A stretch of 6,914 nucleotides of DNA from Eubacteriales bacterium (lineage in GTDB: Bacteria > Bacillota > Clostridia > Christensenellales > CAG-138). The notes under the pieces are model-generated. The model saw nothing but the letters and a program-made list of their open reading frames with translations. It had not been told where the DNA came from and searched no databases. The translations under genes and the position numbers were made by a program. This document shows, piece by piece, positions 1-5,559 of this stretch; position 1 is the stretch's first letter; each line of letters starts with the position of its first letter. The stretch spans positions 1-6,914 of the forward strand of contig JAUYTF010000066.1 in assembly GCA_030695285.1 (NCBI GenBank), in the 5' to 3' direction.

Positions 1-2
1 GC

Positions 3-59
3 CGGAATGCTACCGGTTTGCAGGAGTATATTCAGAATAATTCAACATTGTCGTGCTAG
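3..59 (+). CDS. possible 3' end of an upstream gene (unidentified)
   Basis: Reading from base 3 gives an open frame of 18 codons ending in TAG at 57-59, with the tail LQEYIQNNSTLSC. It could be the C-terminus of a gene that starts left of the window. The other two plus frames are also open from the edge, ending at 40 and 120, so the choice of frame rests only on its plausible residue composition. No family can be recognised from so short a piece, and the stretch may equally be non-coding. Confidence 0.2.
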   Translation, partial: RNATGLQEYIQNNSTLSC

Positions 60-148
60 ATCACAGAAGCGATTCAGATTATATGAGACTTGCGTGAAAA
101 AACAAAACATGCCAACTTAACATGCAAAATACTTGTAAAAAATAAGCA

Positions 149-177
149 TTTACTGTTCTAATTGCATATGCTATGAT
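149..177 (+). promoter_or_regulatory. sigma-70-type promoter of the beta subunit-hppA operon
   Basis: A -35 box TTTACT (149-154) and a -10 box TATGAT (172-177) are separated by exactly 17 bp. Each differs from the consensus at two or fewer positions. Transcription would start near 184, about 50 nt before the beta-subunit start codon. I found no terminator between here and 3716, so this promoter probably drives all three downstream genes. The call rests on sequence match only. Confidence 0.6.
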
Positions 178-184
178 GTAAAAG

Positions 185-196
185 ACCAAATTTGGT
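185..196. promoter_or_regulatory. operator-like palindrome at the transcription start
   Basis: ACCAAATTTGGT is a perfect 12-bp palindrome lying at the predicted transcription start of the promoter at 149-177. The half-site ATTTGGT occurs again at 201-207, so the left half can also form a wider dyad with it. A repressor dimer bound here would block initiation. The regulator is unknown, and no regulator gene is visible in the window. Confidence 0.4.
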
Positions 197-236
197 ATAT
201 ATTTGGTTCACGTTAGTTTCACGAAAGGTGGAAGTT

Positions 237-1361
237 ATGGACGCTATTTTTCAGAACTTTTCGAACTTGACATGGCAGCAGGTTGTCATGTGGGCGATCG
301 GTGGAATTTTGATCTACCTCGCCATCAAGAAAGATATGGAGCCATCGCTGCTCCTCCCCATGGGGTTTGGCGCAATTCTCGTCAACATCCCGATGTCCGG
401 TGCAATCACACAGGTCATCGACGGTGTGAAAGAGATCGGCGTCCTGAATGTTCTCTTCGATGCGGGTATTGCAAACGAGCTCTTCCCGCTGCTGCTGTTC
501 ATCGGCATTGGCGCGATGATCGACTTTGAGCCGCTGCTCAACAACCCGAAACTCATGCTCTTTGGGGCAGCTGCGCAGTTCGGCATCTTCGCTACCCTCG
601 TCGGCGCGTCCGCGCTGGGCTTTCAGCTCAAGGATGCGGCATCCATCGCCATCATCGGCGCGGCGGACGGACCTACCTCCATCTTTGTCGCAAACTATCT
701 AAATTCGAACTATATAGGGCCGATCATCATCGCGGCTTACTCCTATATGGCGCTGGTACCGATCATACAGCCGCCGATCATCAAGCTACTCACCACGAAA
801 AAAGAGCGCAGAATTCAAATGGAGTACACCGGCAGCAGCGTTTCTCAGGCGACGAAGATCCTTTTCCCGATCATCGTCACCGTCATCGCGGGCATCTTTG
901 CGCCGCGCTCGGTCGCGCTAGTCGGGTTCCTCATGTTTGGTAACCTGATTCGGGAAAGCGGCGTGCTCGGCTCTCTGTCCGAAACCGCGCAGAAGGTGCT
1001 AGCAAACCTCATCACCCTGCTGCTGGGGCTCACTGTGGCGGCCAATATGCAGGCAGAGTCCTTCCTCTCGCTCGAGACGCTGATGATACTCGGCCTCGGC
1101 CTTGTAGCATTCATTTTCGACACAGCAGGCGGCGTGGTCTTCGGCAAAGTGATGAACCTCTTCACCATGAAGAAGGTCAATCCCATGATCGGCGCTGCGG
1201 GCATCTCCGCTTTCCCGATGGCATCCCGCGTGGTGCATAAGATGGGGCTTGCGGAAGATAAAACCAACCACTTGCTCATGCACGCAGCCGGTGCGAATGT
1301 TGCCGGCCAGATTGCCTCCGTCATCGCGGGTGGCGTTCTGCTGAGCCTCATCGTGAAATAA
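237..1361 (+). CDS. sodium ion-translocating decarboxylase, beta subunit (OadB/MmdB/GcdB family)
   Basis: The 374-residue integral membrane protein is the sodium channel of biotin-dependent decarboxylases. It couples decarboxylation of carboxybiotin to Na+ export across the cytoplasmic membrane. Known functional residues of Klebsiella OadB are all present. Asp203 corresponds to Asp144 in GAADGPTSIFV, and Tyr229 to Tyr170 in AYSYMALVPIIQPP. Asn373, Gly377, Ser382 and Arg389 correspond to Asn315, Gly319, Ser324 and Arg331 in NPMIGAAGISAFPMASR. Its length fits the short (about 375-residue) MmdB/GcdB type rather than the 433-residue enterobacterial OadB. I chose ATG 237 because AAAGGTGG (225-232) sits just upstream. 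An upstream in-frame start at 192 lacks a ribosome site. The substrate (oxaloacetate, methylmalonyl-CoA or glutaconyl-CoA) cannot be told from this subunit, so no gene symbol is given. It is first in an operon with an OadG-like subunit and hppA. Confidence 0.95.
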   Translation: MDAIFQNFSNLTWQQVVMWAIGGILIYLAIKKDMEPSLLLPMGFGAILVNIPMSGAITQVIDGVKEIGVLNVLFDAGIANELFPLLLFIGIGAMIDFEPLLNNPKLMLFGAAAQFGIFATLVGASALGFQLKDAASIAIIGAADGPTSIFVANYLNSNYIGPIIIAAYSYMALVPIIQPPIIKLLTTKKERRIQMEYTGSSVSQATKILFPIIVTVIAGIFAPRSVALVGFLMFGNLIRESGVLGSLSETAQKVLANLITLLLGLTVAANMQAESFLSLETLMILGLGLVAFIFDTAGGVVFGKVMNLFTMKKVNPMIGAAGISAFPMASRVVHKMGLAEDKTNHLLMHAAGANVAGQIASVIAGGVLLSLIVK

Positions 1362-1379
1362 AGGAAAGGAGATACACTC

Positions 1380-1532
1380 ATGAATCTCGAAGCTGTCGCT
1401 CCAATCACCGATACATTGAGCATCCTAGGCCTCGGCATGCTGGGCATCTTCATTGTCACGGCCGCGATTATACTCGCCATCACGCTGCTCAACCTGTTGA
1501 CTGCTCGTGGAAAAAAAAGCAAGGATTCCTGA
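1380..1532 (+). CDS. OadG-related small decarboxylase subunit
   Basis: This 50-residue protein begins MNLEAVAPITDTL and has one hydrophobic helix at roughly residues 14-40 (core LGMLGIFIVTAAIILAI). It ends in a basic and polar tail, TARGKKSKDS. A single N-terminal helix is what OadG gamma and MmdD delta subunits use to dock on the beta subunit. This one keeps the helix but lacks the long cytoplasmic tail that binds the carboxyltransferase. The ribosome site AGGAAAGGAG (1362-1371) lies 8 nt before the ATG, and the gene follows the beta-subunit stop by 18 bp, so the two are surely co-transcribed. The family assignment rests on size, topology and position, because the sequence is too short for a firm motif. 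It probably stabilises the beta subunit. Confidence 0.75.
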   Translation: MNLEAVAPITDTLSILGLGMLGIFIVTAAIILAITLLNLLTARGKKSKDS

Positions 1533-1551
1533 ATTTTTAAGAAGCGCTCCA

Positions 1552-1575
1552 GCGACCGGCTGAAGAGCGGGTCGC
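1552..1575 (+). other. hairpin in the oadG-like/hppA spacer
   Basis: GCGACC (1552-1557) pairs with GGTCGC (1570-1575). Inside, past a G-G mismatch, GCT (1559-1561) pairs with AGC (1566-1568) around the loop GAAG. No T-run follows, so it is not an intrinsic terminator. It could be a processing or stability element that sets hppA mRNA levels apart from the upstream genes. Chance formation in GC-rich DNA is possible. Confidence 0.35.
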
Positions 1576-1626
1576 CGACACTTATACGACCGCTGAAAGG
1601 CGGATCAGTAAATGGGAGATCGAACT

Positions 1627-3693
1627 ATGGGAAATCTAATTCTGTATGGTGCAATTCTTGTCGCACTTCTGGCATTTGCATATGCCGCATGGCTCTACCT
1701 TTGGGTCAAGCGTCAACCCTGCGAAAATCGGAAGATCATCAAGGCAACAGGACTCATCCGTGCCGGCGCGCGCACGTTCCTGCGTAAGGAATACGCCGTT
1801 CTGGCCAGATTTGCGGGCGTTGCCGCCGTTCTGATCTTCGTGTTCCTGCCCAAGCCAATCTGGCAGGGTGAAATCGTCCACAATATCTGGATGGTCGTAG
1901 CCTACATCTTCGGCACCGTCTTCTCCGCCATCGCTGGCAAGATCGGCCTCGAAGTTGCCACCATCGCAAACGGCCGCAGTGCCGAAGCTGCCAAAAAGGG
2001 TATTGCGCCCTCCTTCATGGCCGGATTCCGCGGTGGCGCCGTCATGGGCATGGCGGTAGTCGGCGCAAGCCTCTTGGGCGTAACGCTCGTCTACCTGCTC
2101 ACCAAGGACGCAACCACGATCCTCGGCTTCAGCTTTGGCGCGAGCTCCCTGGCGCTGTTTGCCAAGGCTGGCGGCGGTATCTTCACCAAGACCGCCGACA
2201 TCAGCGCAGACCTTGTCGGCAAGGTTGAGCTTGGCATTCCGGAAGACGATCCCCGCAATCCCGCCGTCATCGCGGACAACGTTGGCGACAACGTTGGCGA
2301 CGTCGCCGGCATGGGCGCGGACCTCTTCGACTCCAACGTTGCTTCCATGGCAGCGGCGCTCGTCATGGGCAGCGCGCTTGGCGGAAACAATGTGGACATG
2401 GTGTTTACATTTGCGGCGCTGGGCTTGCTCGCCTCCATCATTGGCGTCATGACCGCACGCATCGGCGAGAAGGGCAGCCCGACCAAAGCGCTCAATTCCA
2501 GTACCTATGTCACCACGGCTGCCTTTGCTGTGCTGACCGCCGCTACCACCTACCTCTTCCAGTTCCCCTGGAGAATCTGGGGTGCCAGCATCATCGGCCT
2601 CGCCGTCGGCGTCATCATCGGCATCACGACGGATTACTTTACGGATGACTCCAAAAAGCCCGTCCATTACGTAGCGAATGCCAGCAAAACCGGTCCGGCG
2701 TTTACGATTCTCTCCGGCTTTTCTTACGGCCTGCTGAGCGTCTTTCCGGCCATGATCGGCATCGGCGTTGCGGCATTCTCTGCTTACAAGCTCTGCGAAC
2801 CGCTCGGCGGCATCGAGTATGCGCTCTTTGGTATCTCCATGGCAGCCGTCGGCATGCTCTCCATCGTCGGCATGATCGTCAGCAACGATGCGTACGGCCC
2901 CATTGTGGATAACGCGCGCGGCCTTGCCGAAATGGGCGATCTTGGCGAAGAAGTACTCGCCATCACTGACGAACTCGACTCCGCGGGCAACACCGTCAAG
3001 GCCGTCACCAAGGGCTTTGCCATCGCAGCTGCGGGCCTTACCGTCATCGCGCTACTCGGTGCTTTCATGAGCGAAGTCAACACCGCAGCTGCCGAACTCG
3101 GCATTGCGGGCATTCAGAGCTTCGACATCATGAACCCGATGGTTTTCTTCGGCCTGCTCGTGGGTGCGGCGGTTCCCGCTGTGTTCTCGGCAATGCTCAT
3201 GCTCGGCGTCGATCGCAACGCACAACGCTTGGTCGCGGAAATCCACCGCCAGTTCAACGAGATCATCGGCCTCAAAGAAGGCAAGGAGGGCGTGGAACCG
3301 GAATACGACAAGTGTATTGAGATCGCCACAGACGGCGCGCTCAAAGAACTCGTCCCGGCCGGACTCATGGCCATCATTGCGACCTTCGTCGTCGGCTTTA
3401 TCGGCGGCGTGCAGGCCATCGGCGGGTTCCTTTGCGGTAACATCATCAGCGGCCTCTTGCTTGCGCTCTTCATGAGCAACTCCGGCGGCCTCTGGGATAA
3501 CGCCAAGAAGTATATTGAGAGCGGCCACGAAGGCGGCAAGGGCAGCGATGCGCACAAAGCTGCAGTCGTTGGCGATACCGTCGGTGATCCGTTCAAAGAC
3601 ACCGCAGGCCCTTCCATCAACACGCAGATCACGGTCGTGTCGCTCATGGCGTCGCTCATGAGCACGCTGTTCCTCACGATCTCGATCTTCTAA
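1627..3693 (+). CDS. hppA: membrane-bound proton-translocating pyrophosphatase, K+-independent type
   Basis: The enzyme hydrolyses PPi to phosphate and pumps H+ outward across the membrane. The catalytic sites are intact: DISADLVGKVE (residues 191-201), EDDPRNPAVIADNVGDNVGD (206-225) with its Mg-PPi-binding aspartates, WDNAKKYIE around Asp624, and GDTVGDPFKD with Asp650, Asp654 and Asp658. In GNTVKAVTKG, Lys458 and Thr461 occupy the positions that are Ala and Gly or Ala in K+-dependent enzymes. This predicts a K+-independent H+ pump rather than a Na+ pump. The 688-residue length is normal, and about 16 membrane helices are expected for the family. ATG 1627, with GGGAG 8 nt upstream, puts the first helix at the N-terminus as in homologues. 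ATG 1612, preceded by AAAGGCGG, would add five residues and cannot be excluded. It is last in the operon and is followed by a strong terminator. Confidence 0.96.
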   Translation: MGNLILYGAILVALLAFAYAAWLYLWVKRQPCENRKIIKATGLIRAGARTFLRKEYAVLARFAGVAAVLIFVFLPKPIWQGEIVHNIWMVVAYIFGTVFSAIAGKIGLEVATIANGRSAEAAKKGIAPSFMAGFRGGAVMGMAVVGASLLGVTLVYLLTKDATTILGFSFGASSLALFAKAGGGIFTKTADISADLVGKVELGIPEDDPRNPAVIADNVGDNVGDVAGMGADLFDSNVASMAAALVMGSALGGNNVDMVFTFAALGLLASIIGVMTARIGEKGSPTKALNSSTYVTTAAFAVLTAATTYLFQFPWRIWGASIIGLAVGVIIGITTDYFTDDSKKPVHYVANASKTGPAFTILSGFSYGLLSVFPAMIGIGVAAFSAYKLCEPLGGIEYALFGISMAAVGMLSIVGMIVSNDAYGPIVDNARGLAEMGDLGEEVLAITDELDSAGNTVKAVTKGFAIAAAGLTVIALLGAFMSEVNTAAAELGIAGIQSFDIMNPMVFFGLLVGAAVPAVFSAMLMLGVDRNAQRLVAEIHRQFNEIIGLKEGKEGVEPEYDKCIEIATDGALKELVPAGLMAIIATFVVGFIGGVQAIGGFLCGNIISGLLLALFMSNSGGLWDNAKKYIESGHEGGKGSDAHKAAVVGDTVGDPFKDTAGPSINTQITVVSLMASLMSTLFLTISIF

Positions 3694-3715
3694 TCATTTA
3701 CGTCATCGCGGATGA

Positions 3716-3751
3716 GCGCGCGTTTCCCTGTGGGGGAGCGCGCGCTTTTTT
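3716..3751 (+). terminator. intrinsic terminator after hppA
   Basis: A 13-bp stem (arms 3716-3728 and 3733-3745, including two G-T pairs) closes a TGTG loop and is followed directly by six T residues (3746-3751). The outer seven pairs are all G-C (GCGCGCG with CGCGCGC). It lies 22 bp after the hppA stop codon and should end the three-gene operon efficiently. Confidence 0.9.
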
Positions 3752-3754
3752 ACG

Positions 3755-3796
3755 GGCTTATCTTTGCTAAAGAAAAGGCTTGTCTTTGCTAGAAAG
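3755..3796. repeat. imperfect 22-bp tandem repeat
   Basis: GGCTTATCTTTGCTAAAGAAA starting at 3755 is followed at 3777 by GGCTTGTCTTTGCTAGAAAG. The first 15 bases of the two units differ only at the A/G position, and the ends are similar. The unit length is 22 bp. It sits immediately after the hppA terminator. No function is apparent. Confidence 0.5.
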
Positions 3797-3868
3797 CTTC
3801 GAATGAAGTAACAGAACCAAAGCACGGGAGACAGCGCGCTCAAGCCGCCTCTTTGCCTGCGTGTTCTG

Positions 3869-3938
3869 CCAAAATCGACAGGAGGCCTCATAAAACATGA
3901 TGCATAAATCAATGCCACCAAAATCGACAGGACGCCTC
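3869..3938. repeat. pair of 21-bp direct repeats
   Basis: The blocks at 3869-3889 and 3918-3938 are identical over 21 bp except for one base (G against C at the sixteenth position). Both begin CCAAAATCGACAGGA and end GCCTC, and their starts are 49 bp apart. The single difference matters for structure: the first copy contains the palindrome GAGGCCTC (3882-3889), while the second forms the 5' arm of a hairpin (3930-3951). Exact identity over this length is very unlikely by chance. Confidence 0.75.
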
Positions 3939-3951
3939 TTTCGAGACGTCC
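3930..3951. other. hairpin with TTCG loop in the repeat region
   Basis: GGACG (3930-3934) pairs with CGTCC (3947-3951). After a two-base bulge, TCT (3937-3939) pairs with AGA (3944-3946) around the loop TTCG. Read on the minus strand, the stem is followed within a few bases by ATTTT. It could therefore act as a weak terminator for a transcript from the promoter at 4061-4089. Confidence 0.4.
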
Positions 3952-4060
3952 TTACGGGTAAACCACGGCAAATGCTTTTTGATCCCTTCTGGATAGGAAA
4001 CTGTCACGTAAAAGGAAGAATAAGGTCGGTATTGTTCAAATCGCCGTTTGTACCCTCTGA

Positions 4061-4089
4061 AGTATATACTACCAGAAAATCGTGAACAA
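4061..4089 (-). promoter_or_regulatory. orphan sigma-70-type promoter, leftward
   Basis: On the minus strand, TTGTTC (4084-4089) and TATACT (4061-4066) are separated by exactly 17 bp. The -10 box is one base from consensus. The start point would be near 4054. No gene with a ribosome site follows. The best frame opens at a GTG near 4007 without a Shine-Dalgarno sequence and ends at 3909 after about 32 codons. A small RNA ending at or after the 3930-3951 hairpin is the alternative. Confidence 0.4.
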
Positions 4090-4231
4090 GGCATCAACTG
4101 CTTGTAACGATTTTGAAACGGATTGTGAAAAACGGCGCAATCATACGAACGGTTCTCGTTGATGGGAAAAATTCATACAAGACGGGCGATCATTCGCGCA
4201 ATGCAGCAAACATCGCAGATTGAGCAGTATA

Positions 4232-4897
4232 CTATCTGCCGGTTTGTGCCACTGCGTCTGAAATGAGCACGCCCGCGAGCAGCTGTCCTAACATCGCTGC
4301 CTGCTCAAGGCTCACGTGCGCGCCGCGCAGCTCACCGCCGCTGAGTGAGATGCCGCTAAGCTCGCTATCCGAGAGATCCATACCAAAAAACGATGTTTGA
4401 AACAACTCCGCGCGGGTGAGCAAACACCGCGCGAACACGGTAGACGACAGCACGCAGCCGGAGAGGGAGCCGCTGGTTAGATCGCAGCCGGTAAAGCGCA
4501 CATGACGCATCTTGGAGCCGGTGAAGTTGCCATAGCGCGCAACGCAGCGCTCGAACATCGCATCGAGCAGGAACGATTCCGTCAGCGTGACCCCGAGCAG
4601 CTTGCAGTCGGTCATCTTCGTGCGCTGCAGCGTTCCCTTTTGTATCTGTGCGTTGGAGATGTCGCACTGCTCAAACATACAGTCGATAAAGGCCGCGCGC
4701 GCAAGCGTGAAGCCGGATAGGCGGCAGCCGACAAAGCGGCACTGTCGGAAGGTCAGCCCCGGATATGCGCCGCCCTCAAGCGAGAGGTTCTCAAACAGGA
4801 TATGTTCGACATCCTCCTGTTCCTCACAAGCGGAAGTAAACGTCGCCTCGATGTCTTCACAGAGCGTATATGATGTTTGTTGCGTTTGATTTCTCAT
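4232..4897 (-). CDS. pentapeptide-repeat protein
   Basis: The 221-residue protein consists mostly of 33 consecutive pentapeptide repeats (residues 29-193) with no break in register. Leu, Phe, Ile or Met occupies the central position in nearly all of them (for example RFTGC, DLTSG, ELSGI). That predicts a right-handed quadrilateral beta-helix of about eight coils, capped by a C-terminal helix (HVSLEQAAMLGQLLAG, 194-209). There is no signal peptide or membrane segment, so it is probably cytoplasmic. Family members include the gyrase-protecting Qnr, MfpA and McbG proteins, but most have no known role, and nothing here proves gyrase binding. Cysteines recur every 20 residues (58, 78, 98, 118, 138, 158). 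ATG 4897 was chosen because the upstream extension to TTG 5017 would run through the terminator-like hairpin and the promoter. Its ribosome site is poor. It is divergent from the DUF6323/DUF6179 operon. Confidence 0.88.
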   Translation of the reverse strand: MRNQTQQTSYTLCEDIEATFTSACEEQEDVEHILFENLSLEGGAYPGLTFRQCRFVGCRLSGFTLARAAFIDCMFEQCDISNAQIQKGTLQRTKMTDCKLLGVTLTESFLLDAMFERCVARYGNFTGSKMRHVRFTGCDLTSGSLSGCVLSSTVFARCLLTRAELFQTSFFGMDLSDSELSGISLSGGELRGAHVSLEQAAMLGQLLAGVLISDAVAQTGR

Positions 4898-4951
4898 AAA
4901 ACGGAGTGTAACATACGATTTGAGCCATGTACAGCGCAAAACGAGCAAAAA

Positions 4952-4980
4952 GCTGCGGTTATCCCGCAACTTTATTTTTT
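4952..4980. terminator. bidirectional terminator-like hairpin in the pentapeptide gene leader
   Basis: GCTGCGG (4952-4958) pairs with CCGCAAC (4964-4970), including one G-T pair, around TTATC. On the plus strand it is followed by TTTATTTTTT (4971-4980). On the minus strand it is followed by five T residues (complement of 4947-4951). It lies between the minus-strand promoter at 4989-5017 and the start codon at 4897. It could stop antisense transcripts entering from the left, attenuate the pentapeptide mRNA, or protect its 5' end. Confidence 0.55.
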
Positions 4981-4988
4981 CTGATGCT

Positions 4989-5017
4989 ACTATATCACAA
5001 ACAGCGGTTTCAAACAA
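4989..5017 (-). promoter_or_regulatory. promoter of the pentapeptide-repeat gene
   Basis: On the minus strand, TTGTTT (5012-5017) and TATAGT (4989-4994) are separated by exactly 17 bp. The predicted start near 4982 would give a leader of about 85 nt that begins with the hairpin at 4952-4970. A weaker alternative is TTGCGC (4934-4939) with TATGTT (4910-4915) at 18-bp spacing, which would give an almost leaderless mRNA. That would fit the poor ribosome site. Confidence 0.55.
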
Positions 5018-5020
5018 GTC

Positions 5021-5049
5021 TTGCGCACGTACGCCGCGGAGGCTATGCT
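5021..5049 (+). promoter_or_regulatory. promoter of the DUF6323-DUF6179 operon
   Basis: TTGCGC (5021-5026) and TATGCT (5044-5049) are spaced 17 bp apart. The start would be near 5056, so the Shine-Dalgarno GGAGG (5061-5065) lies almost at the 5' end of the mRNA. The -35 box is only 3 bp from that of the divergent promoter at 4989-5017, so two polymerases could hardly bind both at once. Confidence 0.5.
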
Positions 5050-5073
5050 TAACATGAAGCGGAGGTGTGTTGC

Positions 5074-5559
5074 ATGCAGCAGGAGAAAGAGGCCGGACTT
5101 ATTTTGGTGGTGCGGGAGCAGTTCTTGGCGGAGCTGCGCGCAGCCAACGAGACCTCCTCGCGCTATGGATTAAAGCTCAGCGAACAGAGCATGCAGGCGC
5201 TCGCGCAGACGCGCACGCGTGCGCTGCTCGACCACGGGCGCGTGGAACTCGGTGCCAGCGCGGTATCCGCGCTTGTCGAAGGGTTTTGCGATTCGCCGTT
5301 TTTATTGCAGGAGAATTATGAGGCGACGCTGGCGGAGCTGCTGGACGCGTTTTACTATTTTAAGAATGCAAGCGGAGAACGGGTGGCAGACGACGAGCTG
5401 ATCGCCGCTATGCGGATGCGCTATGATGCGTACGATGGCGCCGTGGAGGGCGTAACCGGAACGACGCTTGAGGCGCTCTGCCTCGCGCGCAGATTCGGGC
5501 TCGCGCAAGACGAAGATGCATGGGAGGACGATGACGATGACGAAGCAGACGATGAATGA
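5074..5559 (+). CDS. DUF6323 family protein
   Basis: This is a 161-residue soluble protein of unknown function. I recognise it as DUF6323 from the family's characteristic blocks. These are an N-terminal helix with NETSSRYGLKLSEQ (about 25-38), RTRALLDHGRVELG (about 46-59), FCDSPFLLQENYEATLAEL (about 72-90) and FYYFKNASGE with DDELIAAMRMRYD (about 94-119). The family name is from memory, without a search. The last 15 residues are almost all Asp and Glu (from DEDAWEDDDDD). No membrane segment or catalytic motif is visible. ATG 5074 has GGAGG (5061-5065) 8 nt upstream; an in-frame GTG at 5065 overlaps that ribosome site and is rejected. The 3' end overlaps the next gene by 23 bp, so the pair is translationally coupled and the two products probably work together. 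Confidence 0.82.
   Translation: MQQEKEAGLILVVREQFLAELRAANETSSRYGLKLSEQSMQALAQTRTRALLDHGRVELGASAVSALVEGFCDSPFLLQENYEATLAELLDAFYYFKNASGERVADDELIAAMRMRYDAYDGAVEGVTGTTLEALCLARRFGLAQDEDAWEDDDDDEADDE

Larger units (their letters stand above)
60..236 (+). other. AT-rich upstream region of the decarboxylase operon
   Basis: This non-coding stretch is clearly richer in A and T than the genes that follow. It holds a direct repeat AACATGC at 106-112 and 119-125, the palindrome GCATATGC at 164-171, the promoter at 149-177 and the operator-like palindrome at 185-196. I see no RNA gene and no recognised riboswitch. The predicted 5' leader, from about 184 to the start codon at 237, is only about 50 nt, too short for a typical riboswitch. 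Confidence 0.5.
3752..4231. other. gene-free gap between hppA and the pentapeptide gene
   Basis: This 480-bp stretch is richer in A and T than its neighbours. I see no convincing gene in it: frames of about 60 codons exist on both strands but lack family features. It holds a tandem imperfect 22-bp repeat at 3755-3796, a pair of 21-bp direct repeats at 3869-3889 and 3918-3938, a hairpin at 3930-3951, and a minus-strand promoter at 4061-4089. I see no clear terminator for the minus-strand pentapeptide gene that ends at 4232. It may be the remnant of a small mobile or repetitive element, but no terminal inverted repeats are evident. Confidence 0.5.

Noticed and set aside
192..236. Upstream extension of the beta subunit to base 192
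   Set aside because: The start at 192 falls in the operator-like palindrome and almost at the transcription start. The extra residues are not typical, and ATG 237 has a clear AAAGGTGG site.
845..1522. Long minus-strand frame opposite the beta subunit, and similar frames opposite hppA
   Set aside because: They are antisense shadows of strongly supported membrane-protein genes. They lack ribosome sites and family motifs.
1560..1588. Possible internal promoter before hppA (CTGAAG-17-TATACG)
   Set aside because: The -35 match is poor and lies inside the spacer hairpin. It is not strong enough to list as a feature.
3897..4085. Plus-strand frame of 62 codons with a perfect AGGAGG at 3880-3885
   Set aside because: The ribosome site lies inside one of the direct repeats, with a long 11-nt spacing. 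There is no promoter, the protein resembles nothing I know, and a frame of equal length exists on the opposite strand. Kept only as part of the gap description.
3909..4097. Minus-strand frame of 62 codons starting at ATG 4097
   Set aside because: Its start codon lies upstream of the likely transcription start (about 4054), it has no ribosome site, and it ends inside the direct repeat. A small RNA fits the promoter better.
4898..5017. N-terminal extension of the pentapeptide protein to TTG 5017
   Set aside because: It would translate the promoter and the terminator-like hairpin, and it adds 40 residues with no repeat character.
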